In this document: positions 40,127 through 49,322 of the stretch, one piece after another
How the letters are laid out: each line of letters begins with the position of its first letter
Numbering within the stretch: position 1 is the stretch's first letter
Assembly (NCBI RefSeq): GCF_001746415.1
Contig: NZ_MEHJ01000001.1
Span: forward strand, 5,462,501-5,526,500
DNA from: Streptomyces agglomeratus
GTDB taxonomy: Bacteria; Actinomycetota; Actinomycetes; Streptomycetales; Streptomycetaceae
Direction of reading: 5' to 3'
DNA: 64,000 nt
The notes under the pieces: model-generated
What the model was told of the DNA's origin: nothing
Database searches by the model: none
What the model saw: only the letters and a program-made list of their open reading frames with translations
Made by a program: the position numbers and the translations under genes

Positions 40127-40733
40127 CCCACCGGCGCGGGCGCCGGAGCGCACGCCGCTCGCCGATGCCGCCGACACCGGCCTGAAGATCGTCATCGTCG
40201 GTGGGTTCGGCGTGGGCAAGACCACGCTCGTCAGGTCGGTGAGCGAGATCCGCCCGCTCAACACCGAGGAGTACATGACGCAGGCCGGGGTCGGTGTCGA
40301 CGAGACCACGGGGCTCGCCGACAAGACCACCACGACGGTCGCCTTCGACTTCGGCCGGATCAGCCTCAACGCGACCAAGGTGCTCTACCTGTTCGGCGCT
40401 CCCGGGCAGGAGAGGTTCTGGTTCCTGTGGGACCGGCTGTTCTCCGGCACCCTCGGCGCGGTCGTCCTGGTCGACACCCGGCGCATGAGCGACTCCTGGT
40501 ACGCCATCGACCGCCTCGAACACCACCGCACGCCCTTCGTCGTCGCCGTCAACCGCTTCGACGACGACGCCGCGTACTTCTCGCTGACCGAGATCCGCCA
40601 GGCCCTGGCCCTGCCCGAGCACATCCCGCTGCTCGACTGCGACGCCCGGGTGCGCAGCGACGGCAAGCGGGTCCTGATCACCCTCGTCGACCATCTCTAC
40701 AAGCTGGCCCTGGCCCAGGAGACGACCTCATGA
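40107..40733 (+). CDS. cvnD: Small GTP-binding protein of the conservon
   Basis: A 208-residue Ras-like GTPase: IVGGFGVGKTTLV (P-loop), YLFGAPGQERFWFLWDRLF (switch II, G3) and AVNRFDDD (variant of NKxD, G4). Conserved Gly-Gln-Glu after APG suggests MglA-like hydrolysis. It overlaps the P450 gene by 4 bases (ATGA). Confidence 0.93.
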   Translation: MDSAISDPPARAPERTPLADAADTGLKIVIVGGFGVGKTTLVRSVSEIRPLNTEEYMTQAGVGVDETTGLADKTTTTVAFDFGRISLNATKVLYLFGAPGQERFWFLWDRLFSGTLGAVVLVDTRRMSDSWYAIDRLEHHRTPFVVAVNRFDDDAAYFSLTEIRQALALPEHIPLLDCDARVRSDGKRVLITLVDHLYKLALAQETTS

Positions 40734-42001
40734 GCGACCCCACCGCCCTGCCTTCCGGGGCGACTCCTCCGCCGGGCTGCCCCGCGCACGCCACGGGCGC
40801 GATCCGGCTCAGCGGCCTCCAGTACCAGCAGACGCCCGCCGAGCTGTACCGGGAGATGCGGCGCGAACACGGCGCCGTGGCACCGGTGCTGCTCGACGGC
40901 GACATCCCGGCCTGGCTGGTCCTCGGCTACGCCGAGGTCTCGTACGTCACCACCCACGACGAGCTGTTCGCCCGCGACTCACGGCGCTGGAACCAGTGGG
41001 ACAACATCCCCGCCGACTGGCCGCTGATGCCGTACGTCGGCTACCAGCCCTCCGTACTGTTCACCGAGGGCCTCGAACACCAGCGGCGCGCCGGAGTGAT
41101 CAGCGAGGCGCTGGAAGCGGTCGACCAGTTCGAACTCGGCTACAACTGCCGCAGCATGGCCGACGAGCTCATCGACGGCTTCGCGGGCAGCGGCCAGGCC
41201 GAGCTGATGGCGGCGTACGCCCACGCCCTGCCCATGCGCGCCGCGGTCCGGATGTGCGGCATGCCGGCGCACGGCACCGACACCGACGACCTCGTCGAGG
41301 ACCTGCGGATGTCCCTGGACGCGGCCGAGGGCGACGATCCGGTCGCGGCGTACGGACGCGTGGGCCAGCGCCTTCAGCAGCTCGTCAAGGAGAAGCGGGA
41401 CGCGCCCGGACCGGACATCATCTCGCGCATGCTCGCCCATCCGGCGGGCCTGGCCGAGGAGGAGATCGTCCAGGACCTGATCTCCATCATCGCCGCCGCG
41501 CAGCAGCCGACCGCCAACTGGATCGGGAACACGCTGCGGCGGCTGCTCACCGACGACCGGTTCGCCCTGAACGTGTCCGGCGGGCGGCTCAGCGTCGGCC
41601 AGGCGCTCAACGAGGTGCTCTGGCTGGAGACCCCCACCCAGAACTTCATCGGCCGCTGGGCGGACCGTGACGTCCAGCTCGGCGGCCGTCACATCAAGGC
41701 TGGCGACTGCCTGGTGCTCGGCTTCGCGGCCGCCAACACCGATCCGCAGATCTGGCCGGAGGGCCACGTCGGTGCGGAGGGCAACTCCTCGCACCTCTCC
41801 TTCAGCAACGGCGAGCACCGCTGCCCCTACCCCGCGCCGCAGCTCGCCGACGTCATGGCCCGCACCGCCATCGAGGCCCTGCTGGAACGCCTTCCCGACG
41901 TCATGCTCGCGGTCGATCCGCAGGAGCTGTCCTGGCGGCCGTCGATCTGGATGCGCGGCCTGACCACACTGCCGGTCTCCTTCACGCCGTCGTCCCACTG
42001 A
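40730..42001 (+). CDS. cvnE: Conservon cytochrome P450, CYP157-like, lacks EXXR
   Basis: A 423-residue P450. The heme-cysteine region is SFSNGEHRCPYPAPQLA, with Pro where most P450s have Gly after Cys. The I helix reads DLISIIAAAQQPTANWIGNT and lacks the A-G-x-[DE]-T oxygen-activation motif. The K-helix position is GQALNEVLWLETPTQNFIGR: EVLW replaces EXXR. CYP157-family P450s of Streptomyces conservons are known to lack EXXR, so this fits that family. It may have a non-classical reaction or a sensory role. Last gene of the five-gene conservon. Confidence 0.9.
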   Translation: MSDPTALPSGATPPPGCPAHATGAIRLSGLQYQQTPAELYREMRREHGAVAPVLLDGDIPAWLVLGYAEVSYVTTHDELFARDSRRWNQWDNIPADWPLMPYVGYQPSVLFTEGLEHQRRAGVISEALEAVDQFELGYNCRSMADELIDGFAGSGQAELMAAYAHALPMRAAVRMCGMPAHGTDTDDLVEDLRMSLDAAEGDDPVAAYGRVGQRLQQLVKEKRDAPGPDIISRMLAHPAGLAEEEIVQDLISIIAAAQQPTANWIGNTLRRLLTDDRFALNVSGGRLSVGQALNEVLWLETPTQNFIGRWADRDVQLGGRHIKAGDCLVLGFAAANTDPQIWPEGHVGAEGNSSHLSFSNGEHRCPYPAPQLADVMARTAIEALLERLPDVMLAVDPQELSWRPSIWMRGLTTLPVSFTPSSH

Positions 42002-42019
42002 GGGAGTGAAGGGCCGGGC

Positions 42020-42490
42020 TCAGCAGGCGATGCCCCGGGACCGCAGCCACTCGCACTGTGTCTCACCGGACGTCTTGCCCCCGTCGTACGCGCGCGGGTC
42101 CCGGTAACCGGGGCCGACGGGCTCGTGCGGTTCGAAGACGCCGTCGCCGTCCACATCGCCGCCGTTGGGGTCGATCTTCCCGCCGGGGTTGCGGCAGGCC
42201 GACCGGTCGGCCGGGTCCGTCGTGCACACCTTCCGGCTCTCCGGGGCGGAGCCGGCGGCCTCGCGTGCGGCGGCCTGCCTGGCCGCCGCGTCCTGCGACG
42301 TGACCTGCGCCTTGAGCGCGGCGGTGAGTGAGGAGCCGAACCGCGCGGACACGAGAGCCGGTTCGGCGGCCCGCTGCCCCGGCTCGGGCGCGTCGGACCC
42401 GCACGCGGTGAGCGTGAACGGGAGACCCGTGACAAGAAGGGCCGAGCCGGCGAGGACTGCCGCCCGGCGGCGGACGCGGAACGCAACCAT
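42020..42490 (-). CDS. Lipoprotein with calcium-loop-like C-terminal region
   Basis: A 156-residue protein with a lipoprotein signal (hydrophobic core, LTAC lipobox, Cys about 30). After an Ala-rich region, residues 95-150 contain CTTDPADRSACRNPGGKIDP, DVDGDGVFEPHEP and TQCEWLRSRGIAC. The DVDGDGVFEPHE loop looks like an EF-hand or thrombospondin-3-type calcium loop, and the CxxxxC-like pairs suggest disulfides. Family not recognised. Confidence 0.75.
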   Translation of the reverse strand: MVAFRVRRRAAVLAGSALLVTGLPFTLTACGSDAPEPGQRAAEPALVSARFGSSLTAALKAQVTSQDAAARQAAAREAAGSAPESRKVCTTDPADRSACRNPGGKIDPNGGDVDGDGVFEPHEPVGPGYRDPRAYDGGKTSGETQCEWLRSRGIAC

Positions 42491-42886
42491 ATTGAGCCCG
42501 ATGAGCGATTGGCGCTGTTGGTCCGCTCAACCCTACGGCGGCGGCCGAGAACGGGTCAACGCGTGGTCGGCGGATGCCCCCGGATCCGGGTGCCGTCAGG
42601 ACGAGCGGGGGAGCGTTCACGCCTGAGCCCGGCGCACGTCGGCCCTGTCTCGGCGACACCCCGTTCCGAGACGGCGGCGGGCGATCTCCAAGTAGTTCGT
42701 GCACAGGTCTTGCCACGTTCCGGATACCCGGCAGTAACCTTGCGCCACCTTTGCAGCACTGCACTGCTGGTGCCTCCGGTTGTTCCGTGGTCCGGGACGA
42801 CTGCTCTTCACCTCTTCACCGCTCCCCCCGTCTCCCGGCGCTCCCCCACGCGCTGCCCCCCTCGCCCGGAAACCCGTGAGGTACCC
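42491..42886. other. 396-bp divergent intergenic region
   Basis: No gene is seen. It must hold the promoters of the divergent lipoprotein and lipase genes. The segment CTTTGCAGCACTGCACTG near 42748-42765 has short repeated CACTGC units, but no named motif. Confidence 0.35.
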
Positions 42887-43570
42887 GTGAGAAAGCCCGC
42901 GATCGCTGCCGCTGCCGCCCTCCTGCTCGCCCTGCACGTCACGACGCCGGCCGGTGCCGCCGGTGTGGCCTCGACGTACGGTCCCGCCAGCAATCCCGTC
43001 CTGTTCGTCCACGGCTACAGCGGCAGCGCGTCGAACTGGAACACCATGGTGGGCCGGTTCAAGAACGACGGCTGGCCCGCCTCCCACCTCGACCAGTGGG
43101 GCTACGACTCCCGTCAGTCCAACGTCACCACCGCCCAGCAGCTCGCCACCGAGGTGGACCGGCTGCTGGCAGCCACGGGAGCCTCGAAGGTCGACGTGAT
43201 CGCCCACTCCATGGGCGGGCTCTCCTCGCGTCACTACGCGAAGAACCTCGGCGGCGACGCGAAGATCGAAGCGTGGGTCTCGCTCGGCGGACCCAACCAC
43301 GGCACCGACACGGCCAACGGCTGCTTCGACGCCTCGTGCGCCGAGATGCGCGCGGGATCGAGCTTCCTGACCGCGCTCAATTCCGGCGACGAGACACCGG
43401 GAAGCCCGCGCTACGCGACCTGGTGGTCGCCCTGCGACACGGTGATCAATCCCGACAGCAGCGTCGCCCTCTCCGGCGCCACCAACACGCGCACGGCCTG
43501 CGTGAGCCACAACGGACTGCTCAGCGACGCCACTGTCTACGCCCAGGCCCGCGACCTGATCAACAGCTGA
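42887..43570 (+). CDS. Secreted triacylglycerol lipase/esterase
   Basis: A 227-residue exported alpha/beta hydrolase. GTG 42887 has GAGG five bases upstream; the signal peptide runs to about AGAAG. The mature protein has VLFVHGYSGSASNWN (oxyanion loop) and VDVIAHSMGGLSSRHYA with the nucleophile Ser, then GGPNHGTDTANG. Four cysteines (NGCFDASC, SPCDTV, RTACVS) give two disulfides, as in Streptomyces family I-type secreted lipases and esterases. Hydrolyses triglycerides or esters outside the cell. Confidence 0.92.
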   Translation: MRKPAIAAAAALLLALHVTTPAGAAGVASTYGPASNPVLFVHGYSGSASNWNTMVGRFKNDGWPASHLDQWGYDSRQSNVTTAQQLATEVDRLLAATGASKVDVIAHSMGGLSSRHYAKNLGGDAKIEAWVSLGGPNHGTDTANGCFDASCAEMRAGSSFLTALNSGDETPGSPRYATWWSPCDTVINPDSSVALSGATNTRTACVSHNGLLSDATVYAQARDLINS

Positions 43571-43655
43571 CAGGCGGCACCCCCCCCACCGCTCCGGAGA
43601 CCCGCTCGGTCACCATCGGATCCACCGGCGCGGTGGGGCGTGGGGCCCGTGGCCC

Positions 43656-44879
43656 TCAGCCCACGGGCGTGAACACCACCGGCACCGCCTGCGGCCCCCG
43701 GGTGAACACCCCCCGCTCCGTGATCCCGGCACCGTCCGCGAGCCGGAGGTCCGGCATCGCGCCGAGCAGCTGGTTCACGCCGGTCTGCACCTCGGCCCTC
43801 GCCAGCAGGGCGCCCACGCAGAAGTGCCGCCCCAGGGCGAAGGCGAGGTGGTCGGCGGCGGCGGAGAAGGCGTTCGTCGCGTTGAGGTCCTCGCGGAAGA
43901 TGTTGAACGAGTCCGCGTCGGCGTACCGGCTCTCGTCCCGGTTGGCGGACCCGATCAGGCACGTGACGGTCGCGCCGGCCGGGACGGTGCCACCGCTGAG
44001 CGTCACCTCCGCCGCCGTCTGACGCATGATCATGTGTACGGGCGGTGTGAAGCGCAGGGTCTCCGCGAAGGCCCGGTCGATGAGCGTACGGTCCCGCTGT
44101 ACGGCGGCGAGCTGCTCGGGGTGGGCCAGCAGGTTCGCGAAGAGCGCCGCGATCGCCTTGTCGGTGGTCTCGCCCCCGGCGGCGAGCAGCAGGCTGCAGA
44201 AGGCCTTGATGTCCTCGTCGCTCATCCGGACGCCGTCGACCTCGGCCTCGCACAGCGTGGACAGCAGGTCGTCACCCGGCGCCTTCCGGCGTTCCTGGAT
44301 GATCGGGATCATGTACTCGGCGAACTCGACGCGGGTGCGCTCACCCGCCGCCGCCACCTGCGGGTCTCCGGCAAGGTTGCCGAGGAACGCGATCACGGTG
44401 GTGTACCAGTGGTGGAACTTCGCGTGGTCACCCTTGTCGAGACCGAGCATGTCGGCGATGACGTTCACCGGGAAGCGGGTCGCGAACGCGTCGACGAGAT
44501 CGACCGCACCCCGGTCCCGGAAGGTGTCGATCAGCTCCCGGGCGTTGCGCTCGATGACCGGGAGGAACATCTCCTGGAGGTCCTTGCCGCGGAAGGCGGG
44601 AGCCACCAGTGCGCGCCGCACGGCGTGTTCTCGTCCGCTCAGCTGAAGGATCGTCCTCCCGTGCACGGGTTCGATCTGCCAGTCGTAGTTGTCGGTGGTG
44701 AACACCGACTCCTTGTCCTTGAATGCCCGCTCGACGTCCTCGTACCTCGATATGACGTAACTCTGCATCGCCTCGTGCCAGAAGAGCGGCGCGGACTCGC
44801 GCATCACCTTGTAGGCGGCGTACGGGTCACGGGCGAACTCGGGCGAGAGTATGTCGGGGACGTGCTGGGCCGTGGGCAT
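43656..44879 (-). CDS. Cytochrome P450, family undecided
   Basis: A 407-residue P450 with all canonical parts: SLLLAAGGETTDKAIAALFA (I helix), AFAETLRFTPPVH (EXXR as ETLR), NANRDESRYADADSF-like region and LAFALGRHFCVGALLARAEV (heme). Its opening ILSPEFARDPYAAYKVMRES is typical of CYP107/CYP125-type soluble bacterial P450s. ATG 44879 has AAGGGAG nine bases upstream. No ferredoxin is adjacent; the one at 57977 could serve. Substrate unknown. Confidence 0.92.
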   Translation of the reverse strand: MPTAQHVPDILSPEFARDPYAAYKVMRESAPLFWHEAMQSYVISRYEDVERAFKDKESVFTTDNYDWQIEPVHGRTILQLSGREHAVRRALVAPAFRGKDLQEMFLPVIERNARELIDTFRDRGAVDLVDAFATRFPVNVIADMLGLDKGDHAKFHHWYTTVIAFLGNLAGDPQVAAAGERTRVEFAEYMIPIIQERRKAPGDDLLSTLCEAEVDGVRMSDEDIKAFCSLLLAAGGETTDKAIAALFANLLAHPEQLAAVQRDRTLIDRAFAETLRFTPPVHMIMRQTAAEVTLSGGTVPAGATVTCLIGSANRDESRYADADSFNIFREDLNATNAFSAAADHLAFALGRHFCVGALLARAEVQTGVNQLLGAMPDLRLADGAGITERGVFTRGPQAVPVVFTPVG

Positions 44880-44974
44880 GGTCGGGTGCTCCCTTGAACG
44901 GTAAACAGGGTGACAGCCGAACGTTATTGATCAAACGTCAGTCCCGATAGCCCGTACCTGGTCCGGCCCGGTGA

Positions 44975-45011
44975 GAGGTGGGGGCGGGGCGCAGGGGATC
45001 GCCCCCACCTC
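44975..45011 (-). terminator. Terminator of the CYP125-like gene
   Basis: GAGGTGGGGGC (44975-44985) and GCCCCCACCTC (45001-45011) form an 11-bp perfect stem with a 15-base loop just past the stop of the minus-strand P450. Confidence 0.75.
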
Positions 45012-45033
45012 CCTGTCCGGGCACGTCCCGGAG

Positions 45034-46278
45034 TCAGCGGTGGGTGACCTGGAGCTCCTTGATCCCGTTCAGCCACGCGGAGCGCAGCCGGCGCGGATCG
45101 CCGGCGAGTTCCAGGTCCGGCAGGGCGTCGGCGACGGCGTTGAAGATGAGGTTGATCTCCAGCACGGCCAGCGACTTCCCGAGGCAGAAGTGCGGCCCGC
45201 CGCCGCCGAATCCGAGGTGCGGGTTCGGGTCACGGGTGACGTCGAAGGCTTCCGGGGCCTCGAAGACCTCGGGGTCGTTGTTGGCCGACGAGTAGAAGAG
45301 GCCGACGCGGTCGCCCTTCCTGATCCGCTGCCCGCCCAGCTCGAGGTCCTGCGTTGCCGTCCGCTGGAACGAGACCACGGGTGTCGCCCAGCGGACGATC
45401 TCCTCGGCGGTGGTGTCCGGGCGTTCGCGCTTGTAGAGCTCCCACTGCTCCGGGTGGGTCAGGAAGGCGTGCATGCCGTGGCTGATCGCGTTGCGCGTCG
45501 TCTCGTTCCCGGCCACGGCCAGCAGGATGACGAAGAAGCCGAACTCGTCCGAACCCAGGTTCCCTTCGCCCTCCGCCGCGACGAGCTGGGACACGATGTC
45601 CTTGGCCGGGCACTCCTTGCGCGCGGCGGCGAGGTTCATCGCGTACGAGACGATCTCCATGGCCGCCTCGGTGCCGACCTCCTCGGTGATGGCGTACTCG
45701 GGATCGTCGTACGCCGCCATCTTGTTCGACCAGTCGAAGATCTTGGTCCGGTCCTCCTGCGGAACGCCGATGAGCTCCGCGATGGCCTGGAGGGGGAGTT
45801 CGACGGCGATGTTGGTGACGAAATCGAAGGTGCGGTCCTCACCCGCGCCGGCGAGGGCCGTCTCGACGATCGAACGGGCGCGGTGGCGCAGGGCGTCCTC
45901 CAGGGAGCGGATCGCGCGGGGGGTGAAGCCGCGCTGGACGATCTGGCGGACGCGGGTGTGCTCGGGCGGGTCCATGTTGAGCATGATCAGCTTCTGGACC
46001 TCGATCTGGTCGCGGCTGATCGACTCGTTGAAGCGGATGACGGCGGTGTTGGTGTTCGAGGAGAACAACTCCGGATGCGTGGAGACGTACTTGACGTCGG
46101 CGTGCCGGGTGACGGCCCAGTAGCCCGCGTCGTCGAAACCGGAGATGCCGGGAGGCTGCGCGCACCACCACACGGGAGCGGTCTGCCGCATCTGTGCGAA
46201 CTCCGGATGCGGCACGCGGGCTTGGAGCAAGTCGGGGTCGGTGAAGTCGAACCCGTCGGGCAGCGCGGGGCAGTGCAT
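45034..46278 (-). CDS. CYP125/CYP142-like cytochrome P450
   Basis: A 414-residue P450. LPDGFDFTDPDLLQARVPHP and FDDAGYWAVTRHADVKYVST are typical openings of CYP125/CYP142 sterol side-chain oxidases. The I helix is VILLAVAGNETTRNAISHGM, EXXR is EEIVRW, and the heme loop LGFGGGGPHFCLGKSLAVLE is the CYP125 hallmark. In actinobacteria these enzymes oxidise the C26/C27 end of cholesterol or similar side chains. ATG 46278 has GGAG six bases upstream; ATG 46305 lacks one. It is divergent from a thiolase with KstR-like palindromes between. Confidence 0.88.
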   Translation of the reverse strand: MHCPALPDGFDFTDPDLLQARVPHPEFAQMRQTAPVWWCAQPPGISGFDDAGYWAVTRHADVKYVSTHPELFSSNTNTAVIRFNESISRDQIEVQKLIMLNMDPPEHTRVRQIVQRGFTPRAIRSLEDALRHRARSIVETALAGAGEDRTFDFVTNIAVELPLQAIAELIGVPQEDRTKIFDWSNKMAAYDDPEYAITEEVGTEAAMEIVSYAMNLAAARKECPAKDIVSQLVAAEGEGNLGSDEFGFFVILLAVAGNETTRNAISHGMHAFLTHPEQWELYKRERPDTTAEEIVRWATPVVSFQRTATQDLELGGQRIRKGDRVGLFYSSANNDPEVFEAPEAFDVTRDPNPHLGFGGGGPHFCLGKSLAVLEINLIFNAVADALPDLELAGDPRRLRSAWLNGIKELQVTHR

Positions 46279-46321
46279 CGGCAGCTCCAATGTCTGACGA
46301 CCCATCAGAAGTTGCCGGGAA

Positions 46322-46340
46322 TGTAGTAACGAGTTCTACA
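46322..46340. promoter_or_regulatory. KstR-like palindrome 1
   Basis: TGTAGTAACGAGTTCTACA: arms TGTAG and CTACA around AAC-GA-GTT with one extra base. It lies 44 bp before the CYP125-like start. The AACnnGTT core is that of KstR-type TetR operators. Confidence 0.5.
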
Positions 46341-46389
46341 AGTGGCAAGGGGCGCGGCGCCATCTGTTGCGTGTGGAGTGCGTGCATAA

Positions 46390-47685
<1,296 letters not shown>

Positions 47686-47726
47686 GGGCGGCGGCGGGCG
47701 TCGCGGAAACCGGCCCGCACGCACGC

Positions 47727-47763
47727 CGTCGCCGGACGGTCCCTGCGGGACTGTCCGGCGACG
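47727..47763. terminator. Bidirectional terminator, 17-bp stem
   Basis: Arms at 47727-47743 (CGTCGCCGGACGGTCCC) and 47747-47763 pair at 16 of 17 positions with a G-U in the last, loop TGC. It lies between convergent thiolase and transglycosylase genes. Confidence 0.88.
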
Positions 47764-47802
47764 GAGGTACGGCGGCTCCCGGGCGGGCCACCGACGGGCC
47801 GG

Positions 47803-48210
47803 TCAGTACCAGCCGTTGGACTGCCAGAAGTCCCAGGCATCGCACGGGCTGCCGTAGCGCTCGTTCATGTAGTCCAGGCCCCACTCGATCTGGGTGGCCG
47901 GGTTCGTCTTCCAGTCCGCGCCCGCGGACGACATCTTGGAGGCGGGCAGGGCCTGGACCAGGCCGTACGCGCCGGACGAGGCGTTGCTGGCCTGCGGGTT
48001 CCAGCCGCTCTCGTGCGAGACGATCTTGTCGAAGCAGGAGTACTGGGCGGCATCCGGGATCATCTGCTTGGCGACGGTCTGCGGGCTCGCGGCAGCGGCC
48101 TCGGAGACGCCGCCACCCATGACCACACCCGCCGATCCGAGCAGCACGGCGGCGCCGGCGGCGAAGGACCTGGGGCGGGAGACGAGGCGGTTGATGATCG
48201 GGAACGACAC
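47803..48210 (-). CDS. Secreted transglycosylase (SLT/Rpf-like)
   Basis: A 135-residue exported protein. After the signal peptide (to about EAAA) it has CFDKIVSHESGWNPQASNAS (catalytic Glu), SGAYGLVQALPASKMSSAG and QIEWGLDYMNERYGSPCDAW, and ends FWQSNGWY, the signature of short Streptomyces transglycosylases. Two Cys probably pair. GTG 48210 has AGGA six bases upstream. Cleaves peptidoglycan during growth or spore germination. Confidence 0.9.
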   Translation of the reverse strand: MSFPIINRLVSRPRSFAAGAAVLLGSAGVVMGGGVSEAAAASPQTVAKQMIPDAAQYSCFDKIVSHESGWNPQASNASSGAYGLVQALPASKMSSAGADWKTNPATQIEWGLDYMNERYGSPCDAWDFWQSNGWY

Positions 48211-48485
48211 GTGAAGTCCTGACGTCGGGTACGGGGGATGTCGCGGGCGGGCCGGTGGAGACCGGCGAACCGCTCCCGGCGACCGCTCCAATGAAGCAGC
48301 CCCGCAGTCCCGTCGCAATCACCCCTCTTACTAGAAGAGCCGGTGAACCGGGCCCATCGCCCCGAGGTGCGCTGGAGTGCGTCTGTGCAGGTCAGGGCGG
48401 TGGTAAGGGGGTCGCAGGCGGTGTCGGCGACGTACTATCCGGGCTAGTCGAGGACCAAGGTCCTGTGGGCCCTCTCACCGCCGCC

Positions 48486-49322
48486 TCAGCGCTGCGGGCC
48501 CGCGAATCTGACCTGGGCCTCGAAGGCGGCACGGCGGGTGGCCCGGCGCAGGGCCCTGAGGAGGGTGCCGCCGACGGTGAGGGTCAGTACGACGGTGAGG
48601 GTGGCGCGGCCCAGGTCCCAGCCGAGGGACGTGGTGACGTAGTACACGAGGAAGCGGACCAGGTTCTCGTGCAGCGGGTCGCCCGGGACGAAGGAGGTGC
48701 CGGTGGCCGCGTCCCCGCCGATGTACGGCCAGCCCTGGAGGTTCATGACGAGGCCGTAGAGGAAGGCGGCGAGGCAGCCGTACGCCGCCAGCAGCGCCAG
48801 CTCCGCCCGGCCGCGCAGGCGCCAGGCGCCCGGCAGCAGGCCCGCGCCCATCGTGAACCAGCCCAGGGACAGCATCTGGAACGGCATCCACGGCCCGACC
48901 CCACCCGTGAGCAGCGCGGACGCGAACATCGTCACCGAGCCGAGTACGAAACCGAAGCCGGGCCCGAGGACACGGCCGCTCAGCAGCATCAGGAAGAACA
49001 TCGGTTCCAGCCCGGCCGTCCCCGCCCCGAGCGGGCGCAGCGCCGCCCCGACGGCGGCCAGTACGCCGAGCATCGCCACGGCCTTCGCGTCGAGTCCGGC
49101 GTCGGCGATCGTCGCGACGACCACCGCCACGAGGAGGGGCAGGAGGGCGGAGAGCAGCCAGGGGGCGTCCTGGGAGTGGTCCCGGCTGAGCCCCGAGGCG
49201 GGGTCCGCGAGCAGCGGCCAGCCGAAGGCGATCACGCCGATCGTGCTGACGAGGAGGAGCGCGGCGACGGAGCGGGCGCCCAGTCGGACGGGACGGGACG
49301 GCTTCGGCCGCGTTGTGTTCAC
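48486..49322 (-). CDS. ECF transporter S component
   Basis: A 278-residue membrane protein. Six helices with MFFLMLLSGRVLGPGFGFVL, SVTMFASALLTGGVGPWMPF and QMLSLGWFTMGAGLLPG are typical of energy-coupling factor substrate-binding (S) subunits, particularly those near cobalamin genes. GTG 49322 overlaps the ATPase stop as GTGA. It is the last gene of the operon under a cobalamin riboswitch, so its substrate is probably a corrinoid or cobalt-linked compound. Confidence 0.85.
   Translation of the reverse strand: MNTTRPKPSRPVRLGARSVAALLLVSTIGVIAFGWPLLADPASGLSRDHSQDAPWLLSALLPLLVAVVVATIADAGLDAKAVAMLGVLAAVGAALRPLGAGTAGLEPMFFLMLLSGRVLGPGFGFVLGSVTMFASALLTGGVGPWMPFQMLSLGWFTMGAGLLPGAWRLRGRAELALLAAYGCLAAFLYGLVMNLQGWPYIGGDAATGTSFVPGDPLHENLVRFLVYYVTTSLGWDLGRATLTVVLTLTVGGTLLRALRRATRRAAFEAQVRFAGPQR

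Noticed and set aside
44915..44940. GAACGTT...AAACGTC around TTGATCAA upstream of the P450 at 43,656
   Set aside because: Symmetry is centred on TTGATCAA and breaks outside it; too weak to list as an operator.
48211..48485. ydaO (c-di-AMP) riboswitch before the secreted transglycosylase
   Set aside because: Such genes often have one in Streptomyces, but the conserved blocks could not be found here.
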